In this document: positions 25,014-34,276 of the stretch, piece by piece
Numbering within the stretch: the first letter of the stretch is position 1
Layout: the number at the start of each line of letters is the position of its first letter
Program-made: the position numbers and the translations under genes
From: Pseudarthrobacter sp. Fe7
GTDB taxonomy: Bacteria; Actinomycetota; Actinomycetes; Actinomycetales; Micrococcaceae
Reading direction: 5' to 3'
DNA length: 64,000 bases
Assembly: GCA_024372495.1 (NCBI GenBank)
Contig: CP099977.1
Coordinates: 4,092,001-4,156,000, forward strand
The notes under the pieces: model-generated
The model's input: the letters and a program-made list of their open reading frames with translations, nothing else
Databases searched by the model: none
What the model was told of the DNA's origin: nothing

Positions 25014-25993
25014 TCACCAAAGGCTCGTTCCGGCGAGGCGCCTGGATATGGCGTTCGCCGAGAGGATCAGCGTGAGGCCGATGACGGATTCGAACATCCC
25101 GATTGCGGCTGCATAGCTGAAATTGCTGGACTCCAGGCCCACCCGGTACAGGTAGGTGGAGATGACGTCGGAGGTTGCATAGTTGAGGGGGTTGTAGATG
25201 AGGAGGATCTTCTCGAAGCCCACGGCCATGAACGTGCCGATGTTCAGGATCAGCAGCGTGATGATGGTGGGCCGGATGGCCGGCAGCGTCACGTGCCAGG
25301 TTTGCTGCCACCGGTTGGCTCCGTCGATCCGGGCCGCCTCGTACAGTGACTCATCCACCCGGGTCAGCGCGGCGAGGTAGAGGATGGCACCCCAGCCCAT
25401 GGTCTGCCACACCTCCGAGCTGATGTACATGGGCCGGAACCAGGCAGCCTCCTGGGTGAAGTTCACCGTGGTGCCGAACAGGGTATGGCCGATTTGGTTC
25501 ACGGTGCCGGTCATGGAGAAGTTCTGCAGGATCATGCCGGCGATGATCACCACGGACATGAAGTGCGGCAGGTACGTCACCGTCTGGATCAGCTTCTTGA
25601 ACTTCTGTGAGCGCAGTTCGTTCAACAGCAGGGCAAAGATGATCGGCATCGGGAAGCAGAACAGCAAGGTGAGAACGCCCAGGATGACAGTGTTCTGGAA
25701 TGCCTGCCAGAAGCTGGGATCGTTGATGAACAGCGTGACGTACTTGAGTCCCACCCACTTTTCACCGAAGATGTTCCCGCCGGGCTGGAACTGCCGGAAC
25801 GCTATGACGTTGCCCACCATGGGCAGATAGCGGAACACCGCGAAGTAGGCCAGCGGCAGCAGTATCAGCGTGTAGAGGCGCCAGTCCCGTTTAATGGCCA
25901 GCTTCCAGCCGCCGGGTTTGTTCCGGGGCTTCCCGGTCACCGCCTCTGCATCCTTGGGGACCGCTTCGGGGGTACTTCCAATCGCATGGCCAT
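25014..25993 (-). CDS. carbohydrate ABC transporter permease, LplB type (frame broken near 25985)
   Basis: This 326-residue CUT1 permease of the LplB type has YTLILLPLAYFAVFRYLPMVG in its first span and the EAA loop LYEAARIDGANRWQQTWHVTLP. A TAGGAGA sequence precedes ATG 25993, but that ATG is out of frame with the body. One missing base in the start region (coding strand GGCCATGCG for GGCCATGGCG, near 25985) reconciles them, giving MAMAIGSTPEAVPKDAEAV. The gene lies 9 bases after the GH42 stop, in the same operon. Confidence 0.9.
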
Positions 25994-26002
25994 GACTGTC
26001 TC

Positions 26003-28078
26003 CTACCGGCCTATTTCTGCGGCTGCTATTTCCAGGGATGTTTCCTCCAGCACCAGGACGCCGTTGGCGGCGAGTTCCACCGTGCCAGTGACGGCCGCGC
26101 CCGTGAGGCTGTCCGTGCCGCCGGCTCCCACGTCCACCCTGGCGGGTGCGTCGTTGTGGTTCAGGACCAGCAGGTAGCTGCGTCCGTGGCCCGTACGACG
26201 GCGGACCTGCACTCCCAGCGGGGCCTCCAGGTCCGGCCGGATCCCCGCGGCGGTCCATGCAACGCTCAGGAGTTCCTCCAGGAAGGTGCCGTCCACGCGG
26301 GCAGAGAGGTAAACGGCGGTGCCCCGGCCGAATCTGTTGCGGGTAACTGCAGGAGATCCGGCCAGCCGGCCTGATGCGTAACGAGCCACAACGTCCGCCG
26401 TGGTGGCGTGCAGGTGCTCTGTCCAGTAATCCGCCGAGGCTGTCCCGCCGTCGGCCGTTGAAAGCTTGACCGCCTCGCCGGCGTCAGCGAGGGGATGCAT
26501 TTCCTCGCTCCACGCCCCAAGGACCTTGCGCAGCGCGCCCGGGTAGCCACCCAGGCGGATGCTGTTGTCCTGGTCCACGATGCCCGAAAGGTAGCTGGCT
26601 ACCAGGTGGCCGCCGCCGGCGACGTAATCCTCGATGCGCTGGGCGCCCTGGTCTGTGAGCAGGTACGTGGCGGGCAGGACTACGAGGCTGTACTGGCTGA
26701 GGTCGCTGGTGGTGTTGACGAAGTCAACCGTGATGTTGGCGTCGAAGAAGGGGCGGTAGAGGCGGAGGACTTCCTGGGCGTAGTTCAGGTCCGAGCGTGG
26801 CGAATTTCCCAGTTCCAGCGACCACCAGCAGTCCCAGACGAAGACCAGGGCAACTTTAGCCGGGGACGTTGTGCCGGTGATTGCTCCCAGCTTCTTGAGT
26901 TCCTGGCCCAGATCGCAGACCTCGCGGAACACCCGGGTGTTGGGGCCGGCGTGGTTGACCATGCCGGAATGGAAACGTTCGGTTCCGCCCCTGGCCTGCC
27001 GCCACTGGAAGAAGAGGATGGAGTCTGCGCCCTGGGCGATGGCCTGGTAGGAGCCAAGCCGCATCTTGCCGGGGGGCTTGGAGACGTTGACGGACCATTG
27101 GCTGACGGCTCCGGTCGCCTGTTCCATCACCAGCCAGGGCTGGCCTTTGCGGAGCGAGCGCATGAGGTCGAAGTTCAGGGCCGCAGCCACGTGGGCGTCC
27201 GCTTCGCGCGGGTCCGGGTAGATGTCCAGGGCCGCGGCATCTTCCTCGGCGGCCCAGGCCCAGTAGTCATTGTTCTTGTAGAAGCGCATGAAGTTGGTGA
27301 CGATGGGCAGGTCCGGCGTGTGCCGGCGCAGGATGTCCCGCTCCGCCTTGTAATGCTCCAGCATGCTGTCCGACGTGAACCGGTGGTAGTCGAGGCGGCG
27401 CGACGGGTTGGACCAGGTGCGGGGTTGGGCCGGGGCGTTGACCTGCGACCAGTCCGAGTAGCGCTGGCCCCACACATCGGTGCTCCAGGCCTGGTTCAGG
27501 TCTTCCAGGTTGCGGTATTTGGCCTGCAGCCATTCCCGGAAGGCGCGGTCTGCGTGCGGGCCGTAGGAGACGGGTCCGTACTCGTTGTTCACGTGCCACA
27601 TGCACAGGGCGGGGTGGGCTGCGTAGCGCTCCCCCATCTTCTCCGCCATGGCCAGGGACTTTTGCCGGTAAGCGGGGTGGGAGACGTCGAAGTGCTGGCG
27701 GGACCCGAATCCGAAAGTGCTGCCGTCCGCCCGGACCGGGAGGATGTCAGGGTACTGGGCGATGAGCCACGCAGGTGGGACTGCATCAGGGGTGGCCAGG
27801 TCCACTCCGATGTCGTTCGCCTGCAGCAGGTCCATGATGTGGTCCAGCCAGCCAAAGTCGTAGACGCCGTCGGCTGTTTCAAGCCGGCTCCAGGAAAACA
27901 CTGCCAGGGTCACCAGGTTGACGCCGGCATCCTTCATGAGGCGGACGTCCTCATCCCACACCTCCCGCGGCCACTGCTCCGGGTTGTAGTCACCGCCGTA
28001 GGCAATGCCTCCAAGCCGCTCATGGAGGCGTTTCAGGCGGTGCTCCGGGATACTGGCGCTGCGCTCGCTGGTCATCAT
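26003..28078 (-). CDS. beta-galactosidase, glycoside hydrolase family 42
   Basis: This intact 691-residue enzyme has the GH42 N-terminal signature GGDYNPEQWPREVWDEDV. The acid/base Glu is in MWHVNNEYGP and the nucleophile Glu in WLVMEQATGAVSQW. A glutamine-amidotransferase-like middle domain follows (VVLPATYLLTDQGAQRIEDYV), then a C-terminal beta domain. There is no signal peptide. It hydrolyses beta-galactosides in the cytoplasm after uptake by the adjacent importer. It is first in the minus-strand operon GH42-LplB-YtcP-SBP-YesL. Candidate operator sites lie at 28139-28157 and 28310-28319. The GH42-GH3 combination suggests galactan- or arabinogalactan-derived oligosaccharides, which is inference. 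Confidence 0.94.
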   Translation of the reverse strand: MMTSERSASIPEHRLKRLHERLGGIAYGGDYNPEQWPREVWDEDVRLMKDAGVNLVTLAVFSWSRLETADGVYDFGWLDHIMDLLQANDIGVDLATPDAVPPAWLIAQYPDILPVRADGSTFGFGSRQHFDVSHPAYRQKSLAMAEKMGERYAAHPALCMWHVNNEYGPVSYGPHADRAFREWLQAKYRNLEDLNQAWSTDVWGQRYSDWSQVNAPAQPRTWSNPSRRLDYHRFTSDSMLEHYKAERDILRRHTPDLPIVTNFMRFYKNNDYWAWAAEEDAAALDIYPDPREADAHVAAALNFDLMRSLRKGQPWLVMEQATGAVSQWSVNVSKPPGKMRLGSYQAIAQGADSILFFQWRQARGGTERFHSGMVNHAGPNTRVFREVCDLGQELKKLGAITGTTSPAKVALVFVWDCWWSLELGNSPRSDLNYAQEVLRLYRPFFDANITVDFVNTTSDLSQYSLVVLPATYLLTDQGAQRIEDYVAGGGHLVASYLSGIVDQDNSIRLGGYPGALRKVLGAWSEEMHPLADAGEAVKLSTADGGTASADYWTEHLHATTADVVARYASGRLAGSPAVTRNRFGRGTAVYLSARVDGTFLEELLSVAWTAAGIRPDLEAPLGVQVRRRTGHGRSYLLVLNHNDAPARVDVGAGGTDSLTGAAVTGTVELAANGVLVLEETSLEIAAAEIGR

Positions 28079-28383
28079 TGTCCTTTGGTTGGCATGTTGG
28101 CCGCGGGCTCCCCACCAGTGCGACCTGCATCACACAGAGAAACTATCGTAAACTTTCAGCAATAACAACAACTACGTGAAAGTAAGAACAGTCGCTCCCT
28201 GGCTTCGCTGGCAAGGATGGGAACGCTAACAAAGCGGAGGGCAAGGCGCTGGCCACTGTTATGGCCGCAGCGCCATGCTGACCGGATGAAGGGATTTCCG
28301 GGTCGGAAAGAAACTATCGGAGGTATCGGCGGCCCCGCCGGAGCCGACTGGACTTCGCCAATGTCGGTGGGTGCAGCCAGACT
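28079..28383. other. divergent intergenic region GH42 operon / alpha-beta hydrolase
   Basis: These 305 bases hold no gene. They contain the promoter of the GH42 operon with its candidate operator (28139-28157), a direct repeat of GAAACTATCG at 28310-28319, and the upstream region of the alpha/beta hydrolase. The stretch 28141-28190 is clearly AT-richer than the surroundings. Confidence 0.6.
28139..28157. promoter_or_regulatory. GAAACTATCG site before the GH42 operon
   Basis: GAAACTATCGTAAACTTTC, 61 bases upstream of the GH42 start, is followed by a second TGAAAGT half-site at about 28176. The first 10 bases recur exactly at 28310-28319. The GAAA...TTTC skeleton matches the sites in front of GH3. 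Candidate LacI-family operator. Confidence 0.45.
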
Positions 28384-29085
28384 GTGAACGTGAAGATAGT
28401 GCTGATACCGCCCCTGCTCTGCTCGCCGCTCGCATACGCCCCGGTGCTGGATACCGTCTGGAGGCACGGGCAGGTCACTTTGGCCGACACCCGCCGCGAC
28501 GACACCATCCCGGCCATGGCCGAACGGATCCTCCGCGACAATGCAGGCGATATCGCCATCCTTGGAACAAGCATGGGCGGCTACGTCGCCCTTGAAGTCA
28601 TCCGGCAAGCACCCGGCCGTGTCACCGCCCTGGCGCTTGTCAGCACTTCCGCCCGGGCAGACAGCACGGAGCAGATCCAGTCGCGGGTGCGCCAGTCGGC
28701 GCTCGTCGAAGACGGGCATTTCGATGCCCTGGTCGACGCCGCTTTCCCCGGCGTCGTCGCAGCAGGAAATGAGCTCGACGATGCCCTTCTGTCCACCTGG
28801 CGTTCCATGACCACGCCGGTCGGCACGGACCCCTTCCTTCGCCAGCAGCAGGCAGTCGTACGGCGAGCCGATCTCCGCTCAATCCTGCCGTTCATCGCCT
28901 GCCCTACAGCTGTCATCCACGGAGCCCAGGACCGCCTGATCCCCGTCGCCGCTGCCGAAGAAATGGCAGCGGCAGTGCCCACGGCCCGGTTCACCGTCAT
29001 CGACGGCGCGGGCCACCTCCTGTTCCATGAGCAACCAACCGCCGCACGCGCCGCCGTCAACGCCTGGCTTGAAGCCGCATCCTAA
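28384..29085 (+). CDS. alpha/beta hydrolase
   Basis: This intact 233-residue alpha/beta-fold protein has the nucleophile elbow GTSMGGYVALE, an acid residue in VIHGAQDRLIPV and the catalytic His in DGAGHLLFHEQP. The set of three residues supports a working serine hydrolase; the substrate is unknown. GTG start, with a second GTG two codons on; the true start could be either. It is a single gene, divergent from the GH42 operon. Confidence 0.85.
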   Translation: MNVKIVLIPPLLCSPLAYAPVLDTVWRHGQVTLADTRRDDTIPAMAERILRDNAGDIAILGTSMGGYVALEVIRQAPGRVTALALVSTSARADSTEQIQSRVRQSALVEDGHFDALVDAAFPGVVAAGNELDDALLSTWRSMTTPVGTDPFLRQQQAVVRRADLRSILPFIACPTAVIHGAQDRLIPVAAAEEMAAAVPTARFTVIDGAGHLLFHEQPTAARAAVNAWLEAAS

Positions 29086-29126
29086 GGAAGAAAATGCCCG
29101 CTGAGTGATCCCGTTCCGGGACCGGG

Positions 29127-29705
29127 CTACGTTAGCTCGCGGACGTCCTGCACCACCTCGTTGTGGCGCAGGAACCATGGCTTGAACGGCGGGTCGAAGC
29201 GGGCAAACCTGGGTGCGCCCACGGGCACCAGGCCGGCCAGGGCGAGCGCAGCCTGCAGTCCGTTGTTGCGCCGCTCAAAGGCCGCTGCCGAACCGCTGCC
29301 GGAAAAGCCCAGCACCGCAGCAAGGGACCCGCGCACCGCCCGCACCCTGACCATGGGATCGGTGGGCACCGGCGCGGTTTCAGCCGTCACACCGGCGGGC
29401 AGGACAAAGGCCACCGAAAATTCGGCGGGCCCGCCGGACCGGGGCAGCGGGCCGCTTTGGAGCACCGGGGCCGTCATGGCCAGCTTTTGTGGTCCCGGTT
29501 CCTGGATCACCGGGGCTGTCATGGCCAGTTTCTGCCGGGCAGTGTTGTTGCCACTGATGTAGTTGAACAGATGCCTGAAGGCGGCGTTGCCCGCACGGTC
29601 AAAATCCGCCGCCACGGTCACTTCGGCCACGGCGTACTCCGGATACCGCCGCAGTTCGAAGTGCGCATAGCGCCGGACCAATTCAAAGGGCTGCTGTTCA
29701 GTCAT
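29127..29705 (-). CDS. SOUL family heme-binding protein
   Basis: This intact 192-residue protein carries the SOUL/HBP family hallmarks: FELRRYPEYAVAEVTV at the N-terminus, the duplicated segment QKLAMTAPVI...QKLAMTAPVL, and FLRHNEVVQDV at the C-terminus. SOUL proteins bind heme in the cytoplasm, possibly for storage or delivery. It is separated by 78 bases from the DUF3592 gene on the same strand. Confidence 0.9.
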   Translation of the reverse strand: MTEQQPFELVRRYAHFELRRYPEYAVAEVTVAADFDRAGNAAFRHLFNYISGNNTARQKLAMTAPVIQEPGPQKLAMTAPVLQSGPLPRSGGPAEFSVAFVLPAGVTAETAPVPTDPMVRVRAVRGSLAAVLGFSGSGSAAAFERRNNGLQAALALAGLVPVGAPRFARFDPPFKPWFLRHNEVVQDVRELT

Positions 29706-29783
29706 AGTGCACAGAGCCTACGCCCGTCGGGACGCATCGGACAGGCCGGGGACCGGGCCCGACCGGACCGCCACAAGCCCCGG

Positions 29784-30335
29784 CTACACCACCTGTTGCG
29801 TCCGGCGCCGCAACTTGGCCCGCAGGACAGCGCTGCCCACCAGGACGACGAACAGGAGGCCCAGGACGCCGAAGATGACCGTCAGGACAACCCCGGCCCC
29901 ACGCAGCCAAACGCCGTCGCTCTCATACCCGGGCACAATGGCCCGCCCGGGATCATTCCCGGCATAGATGACGGTAACGCTGCTGCCAACCACGGGATAC
30001 TGATCGTGGTCCACGGCGGCGAAGGTCCGGTGGACCGCCCCGTCAGCAGCAGGAAATTCAACCTGAATCCTGCGTTCGGACGCCTTGGTGACGTCGTCGA
30101 AGTGGACGATCATTCCGGTCGCCTGGACACCCGAACGGGCAAGCTCATCATCGGCATTGATCATGAAGCCGCCCACGCCGATCATGATCGGCCCCAGGCA
30201 GAGGACCAGAACAGTCACCGCCAGGTTCAATTTCCCCTTCCAGGACAGCCAGGGTTTACGGTTTCCCTCAATTCTGCGCCCAGTCACGGCTTCCATTCTG
30301 CCGGAGGGTGTCACCGAAACCACATCCTCATCCAT
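29784..30335 (-). CDS. DUF3592 family membrane protein
   Basis: This protein of about 183 residues has two membrane spans (LAVTVLVLCLGPIMIGVGGF and VVLTVIFGVLGLLFVVLVGS) flanking a beta-rich extracellular domain (VEFPAADGAVHRTFA, VIYAGNDPGRAIVPG), the layout of DUF3592. GGAGG stands just before ATG 30335; a TTG four codons upstream is the alternative. Function unknown. It diverges from the MarR-MFS operon, sharing the promoter region with the palindrome at 30379-30391. Confidence 0.8.
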   Translation of the reverse strand: MDEDVVSVTPSGRMEAVTGRRIEGNRKPWLSWKGKLNLAVTVLVLCLGPIMIGVGGFMINADDELARSGVQATGMIVHFDDVTKASERRIQVEFPAADGAVHRTFAAVDHDQYPVVGSSVTVIYAGNDPGRAIVPGYESDGVWLRGAGVVLTVIFGVLGLLFVVLVGSAVLRAKLRRRTQQVV

Positions 30336-30378
30336 TGCCTCCGGCAACCAACCGGAGCATAATAGTTAGCAGAACTAA

Positions 30379-30391
30379 TTAGCATTGCTAA
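30379..30391. promoter_or_regulatory. palindrome TTAGCATTGCTAA, candidate MarR operator
   Basis: A perfect 13-base palindrome about 30 bases before the MarR start. A further TTAGC is nearby at 30366. It lies between divergent genes and has the typical length and AT-rich core of MarR-family operators, so MarR autoregulation is likely. Confidence 0.6.
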
Positions 30392-30420
30392 TGAACGCCC
30401 CAGGAGGCGCACCCACCTAC

Positions 30421-30881
30421 ATGTCCCCCACCCAAACGAAAAACCAGGCAACCGCAAATCCCACCGCACCGGACACCCTGGCCATCGATCTCCGCACCGC
30501 CGTGATGCGTACCTCGCGCCGGCTCCGCGTTGAGGCTACCGGCGAGACCATCACCCCCGGCCAGTACACGGTGCTGGCCCTGCTGAACGGCAGCGGCCCC
30601 AGCACGCTGCGCGCGCTTGCCAAGAGTGAGCACGTCCAGGCCCCGTCCATGACCAGGATCGTCAATGCGCTCGCGGAGCAGGGTTCGTCACCCGGACCGC
30701 CGATCCCGACGACGGCCGCCAGGTCCGCGTGGACATCACCGATGCCGGCAGGACAGTTTTGGAAGACGCAAGGAGCCAACGGACGGCCTGGCTGGCCCAG
30801 CGCGTGGCCGGGCTCAGCGAGGAAGACCGGCTCACCCTCAGCCGCGCGGCCAGCATCATGCAGGAAATGAGCGGCAAATGA
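30421..30881 (+). CDS. MarR family transcriptional regulator (frame broken near 30684)
   Basis: The winged-helix MarR core is clear: LRTAVMRTSRRLRVEATGET, YTVLALLNGSGPSTLRALAK and VQAPSMTRIVNALAEQG. One base is missing near 30684; after it the protein continues FVTRTADPDDGRQVRVDITD, the wing with its conserved DGR, to SIMQEMSGK. The restored length is 153 residues. The stop overlaps the start of the MFS gene (ATGA), so the pair is an operon in which the regulator probably controls the exporter. The start is uncertain: AGGAGG is 13 bases before ATG 30421, and ATG 30391 is the alternative. Confidence 0.85.
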
Positions 30882-32141
30882 GTGCGATGTTCCGGGCCCT
30901 CGAGAACCCCAACTACCGCATCTGGGCCGGCGGCGCGATCGTCTCCAACATTGGCACCTGGATGCAGCGCGTTGCCCAGGACTGGCTGGTCCTGACTGTC
31001 CTCACGGACCACTCAGGTGCCGCCGTCGGCCTCACCACGGGCCTCCAGTTCCTGCCCATGCTGCTGTTCGGCCCCTACGGCGGGGTGCTGGCGGACCGCT
31101 ACCGCAAGCGCATCATCCTCATGTGGACGCAGGCTGGCCATGGGCTTCACCGGCCTCGCCATCGGCCTCCTGGTGGTCACCGGCACCGCCCAACTGTGGC
31201 ACGCCTACGTGGCCGCCTTCTGCCTGGGCGTGGCCAGTGCCGTGGATGCGCCCGCACGCCAGGCCTTCGTTTCCGAGCTGGTGGGCCAGGAGAACATTTC
31301 CAACGCCGTGGCGCTCAACTCGGCGTCCTTCAACACCGCCAGGCTCACCGGCCCGGCCATCGCCGGGGTGCTCATCGCCTGGGTGGGAACCGGCCCGGTA
31401 TTCCTGCTCAACGCCGCCAGCTTCGCCGCCGTCCTGGTCTCGCTGTTCCGGATCCGCACCACCCGGCCTGCCGCCGTGGCAAAAGGAGAGCGGAACAAGC
31501 ACCAGGTGGCCGAGGGCATCCGTTATGTGCGGCGCCGGCCCGACCTGATGCTGATCATGGTCCTGGTGGGCATCCTGGGCGCGTTCGGCATGAACTTCCC
31601 CGTCATCAACTCGCTGATGGCCACCACCGAATTCAGCATGGGACCCAGCGAATTCGGGCTGCTCGGCTCCATCATGGCGGTAGGCACCCTTGCCGGCGCC
31701 CTCCTGGCGGCCCGCCGCTCCGGCCCCCGGCTCCGGTTCCTGCTGGGCGGGGCGCTTGGGCTGGGAATCTTCACCGTCCTGGGCAGCGTCGCACCAACCT
31801 TCTGGGCGTACGCGGCCGTCCTGGTTCCCGTGGGCCTGGCGTCGATTACCTTCCTGAACAGCTGCAACACCACTATCCAGCTCTCCGTGGAGCCGCAGTT
31901 CCGCGGCCGGGTGCTGGCCCTGTACCTGGCCATCCTCCAGGGCGGCACCGCTCTGGGTTCGCCGCTGGTCGGGTGGATCGGCAGCCAGTTCGGGGCGCGC
32001 TGGTCCGTCGCAATAGGCGGCATCGTGGTGCTGCTCGCGGGCATTGCAGCTGTGATTGTGGTGACCAGGCGGAACCGTCTCACCCTGCGCGCGGCACTCC
32101 GGATGGCCCTCGGCAGACGCGAGCACGAGCCTGCAGCCTAA
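30878..32141 (+). CDS. MFS transporter (frame broken at 31132)
   Basis: This protein of about 420 residues has twelve predicted membrane spans. Segments include FRALENPNYRIWAGGAIVSN, the loop GVLADRYRKRIILMW and AGVLIAWVGTGPVFLLNAAS, like the enterobactin-exporter/MFS_3 family. The frame breaks at 31132-31133: the sequence CAGGCTGGCCATG, minus one G, gives MWTQLAMGFTGLA. Start ATG overlaps the MarR stop. It is a likely drug or metabolite exporter under MarR control; the substrate is unknown. Confidence 0.88.
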
Positions 32142-32342
32142 GAGGGGCCGTCAGGTTTCCGGTTTGCTGACGGTCACCTGCAGGACGTACACAGTGCCCC
32201 GCAGGCCCTTCCTTCCCTCCGGACCGCTGACGACGGCGGCGCCGGGCTGCCGCCGCGGCGCACCTGGGTGCGGGTGCTTGGTGCGGCAAGTTCCGGCGCC
32301 GTCTTTGTCATGTGCTGAGCCTGTAACTGCCGGCCCGGCCGG

Positions 32343-32729
32343 TCATGACGGAATCGAGGAAATATTCAGGATGTTGCCCTCGCTGTCCAGGAACCAGGCT
32401 GCCTGGCCGTAGCCCTCCATCGATGCGATGCCGTTCTCGGTCTTGAGTCCAGGCATGTCGTAGTCCTCGAATACAACACCCTTGGCGCGGAGTTCGTCCA
32501 CGTCCCGCTGAACATCATCCGTGGCCCAGCCAATTTGCGTGTTTTTGGCCGAACCGGCGTTGTCCGTTTGGTAGATCAGGAACGAGGTCCCCTTCCCGCA
32601 GCGGTAGACAAGGCCGCCGTCAGCCATGGTCCGCTCGGGCTCAAACCCCAGCTTGTCCCGATAAAACTCCTTGGCCCGGTCAATATCCTTGGCAGGCAAA
32701 ACAGCCATGACTTCCATATCTTTGAGCAT
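32343..32729 (-). CDS. VOC family protein
   Basis: This intact 128-residue single-module VOC protein has VMAVLPAKDIDRAKEFYRDK at the start and GQAAWFLDSEGNILNIS at the end, including the metal-ligand-type Glu. It is like glyoxalase/bleomycin-resistance proteins with unassigned substrate. AAGGAG lies at a good distance before ATG 32729. Single gene; the 200 bases on its 3' side (32142-32342) and 240 on its 5' side (32730-32969) show no further gene. Confidence 0.88.
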   Translation of the reverse strand: MLKDMEVMAVLPAKDIDRAKEFYRDKLGFEPERTMADGGLVYRCGKGTSFLIYQTDNAGSAKNTQIGWATDDVQRDVDELRAKGVVFEDYDMPGLKTENGIASMEGYGQAAWFLDSEGNILNISSIPS

Positions 32730-32969
32730 GACAACAACTCTCCTTGCAGTTGCGATGGCGTTGCTCTCCCCGAAAACAGTCCGGCCGTCCCCCGCCGGGC
32801 CTCGTGGCCGTCCTTCCCGCCGACTGCCGGGGCGGCCACCCGAAACCCTGCTTCGGCGGTGGCAGCAGCCATCGACGCGGGGTCCCCGAAGTCTACGAGG
32901 CCATTATGGAACTGATTTTCCCGTGGCGAAATAGGGGATTTAAAGCGTGCGGCAGGGTGTTTCGGGGAG

Positions 32970-33293
32970 CTATCTCCGTGCTGCGACAATCGCCCGGCGC
33001 AGGGCCACACCGCCAGCCCCGACCAGTGGAACCATGCACACCAGAAGGGCGATTGTGTTCGGACGGAACACCGGGCGCCCGTTCCTGGTGACATAGACGC
33101 CCAGGGGCACCACGAACCCGCCGCCTCCCCCGCCCGAGGCTCCCTCCTCCGATTCCGTGCCGCCGCCGAAGCCGAAGGACACCAGCGCCACGGGCACCAT
33201 CTCTTCCCCATTAAGGTTTACAGGGGTGCCGTAGGCGCGGGATACGCCCATGTTCTTAAAGGAGTCCGCAAGCAATCCAAGAGTGTCAGCCAT
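32970..33293 (-). CDS. GerW/YtfJ family sporulation-like protein
   Basis: This 107-residue protein has the GerW family pattern: DTLGLLADSFKNMGVSRAYG, then VPVALVSFGFGGGTESEEG, a Gly-rich stretch, and GGGFVVPLGVYVTRNGRPVF. The C-terminal membrane span is PNTIALLVCMVPLVGAGGVA. ATG 33293 was chosen because the upstream 22 codons are not family-like. In actinobacteria this family is widespread in non-spore-formers and its role is unknown. Confidence 0.82.
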   Translation of the reverse strand: MADTLGLLADSFKNMGVSRAYGTPVNLNGEEMVPVALVSFGFGGGTESEEGASGGGGGGFVVPLGVYVTRNGRPVFRPNTIALLVCMVPLVGAGGVALRRAIVAARR

Positions 33294-33413
33294 GCCACCA
33301 CGGTAGGCAGCCGGGCCACGGAACGGGAAGGACCAAAAGTCCCGCGGGCCGCCCGGCACCGCCGGGCAGTGCCGTGTCCCTCCGGGTGGTGCGGCCCGTC
33401 GTCGTCCGTTCTT

Positions 33414-33758
33414 TTACCGCCTGATTTCGGCCATCCGGAACCGGACGATGTCCTTGACCACGTCATCAGGTACGGGGTGGTCCGCCGTGAAGCGGATGGT
33501 TCCCTTGGACAGCGAGTAGCCCTCCAGCCGGTCCGCCACTTTCTCCACCACCGCGGAGGAAAACGGAAAAATCGAAAGGTGCCTGGCAGCCGCCACGGCC
33601 GCGAAGAGGGGCTTTCCGTCCAGTTTCAGCGCAGGCATTCCGTAACTCATCTCCTGCGTCGCGTCGGGTGCCAGGGATATTGCGATTCCCACAAGGCGCT
33701 GCAGGCAGCCGCGGTCCGGTTCGTCGACCTTGGCAAGTGCTTCGTCAACGGTGCCCAC
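33414..33758 (-). CDS. DUF1801 (YdhG-like, iron-chaperone fold) protein
   Basis: This intact 114-residue protein matches DUF1801/YdhG: TVDEALAKVDEPDRGCLQRL, the MSYGMPALKLDGKPLFAAVA block, and HLSIFPFSSAVVEKVADRLE. The fold resembles frataxin; a role in iron handling was proposed for the Bacillus member. GTG start 9 bases after the SRPBCC gene stop, so probably cotranscribed with it. Confidence 0.87.
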   Translation of the reverse strand: MGTVDEALAKVDEPDRGCLQRLVGIAISLAPDATQEMSYGMPALKLDGKPLFAAVAAARHLSIFPFSSAVVEKVADRLEGYSLSKGTIRFTADHPVPDDVVKDIVRFRMAEIRR

Positions 33759-33767
33759 GGTGCGGCC

Positions 33768-34235
33768 TCAGCTCTTCCTGGCCGTGACTGTGGAAGCCAA
33801 CGCGGCGAGCCCGCGCTCGAAATCGGCGCCCACCATCTTGTCCATGTTCATGAACAGTGCGAACACCCTGCCAAGGCCCTTGTTCTCGCCCGTCATCCGC
33901 CAGGTCACCTCCGTACCGGTGTCCACCGGCGTGAAGGTGAACGTCGTGGGATTCAGTGCCTTGAACGGCTTGGTGAACTGCAGCCGGATCCGGACCAGGC
34001 TGGCGGGTACGGACTCGGCGATCTCCATGGTGCCGCTGCCCGCTTTTCGGTTGCCGCTCCACCCATACCCGGCCCCGGTGCCGGATGCGCTGCCAAAGTA
34101 GCGGCGGCTCATTCCCGGGTCGATGGTCTCCCACGGGGACCAGGCAGTCCATTCGTGGAAGTTGTTGACCAGCGGGAAGATTTCCTCCGGCGCGGCGGGG
34201 ATGACGGTGCTGCGGCGGACTTCAAAAGTGGACAT
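33768..34235 (-). CDS. SRPBCC family protein (polyketide cyclase-like)
   Basis: This 155-residue START/SRPBCC-fold protein has STVIPAAPEEIFPLVNNFHE at the start, WSPWETIDPGM, YGWSGNRKAGSGTMEI, and MDKMVGADFERGLAALAS at the end. These proteins bind hydrophobic ligands. In the raw frame it appears fused to the dehydrogenase upstream, but that is caused by the frame break at 34371; ATG 34235 is the proper start. Operon-like with the DUF1801 gene. Confidence 0.87.
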   Translation of the reverse strand: MSTFEVRRSTVIPAAPEEIFPLVNNFHEWTAWSPWETIDPGMSRRYFGSASGTGAGYGWSGNRKAGSGTMEIAESVPASLVRIRLQFTKPFKALNPTTFTFTPVDTGTEVTWRMTGENKGLGRVFALFMNMDKMVGADFERGLAALASTVTARKS

Positions 34236-34276
34236 GGCAACAGCATAGGGGCGGGGGCTTCCGCTGTTAAGGACCC

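Noticed and set aside
23248..25116. 622-codon plus-strand ORF
   Set aside because: Antisense to binding protein and permease genes with clear motifs; Gly/Val/Glu/His-rich shadow.
26495..28165. 556-codon plus-strand ORF
   Set aside because: Antisense to the GH42 gene.
32142..32342. Small ORFs in both directions after the MFS gene
   Set aside because: No ribosome site, Arg/Pro-rich shadow sequence, no similarity recognised.
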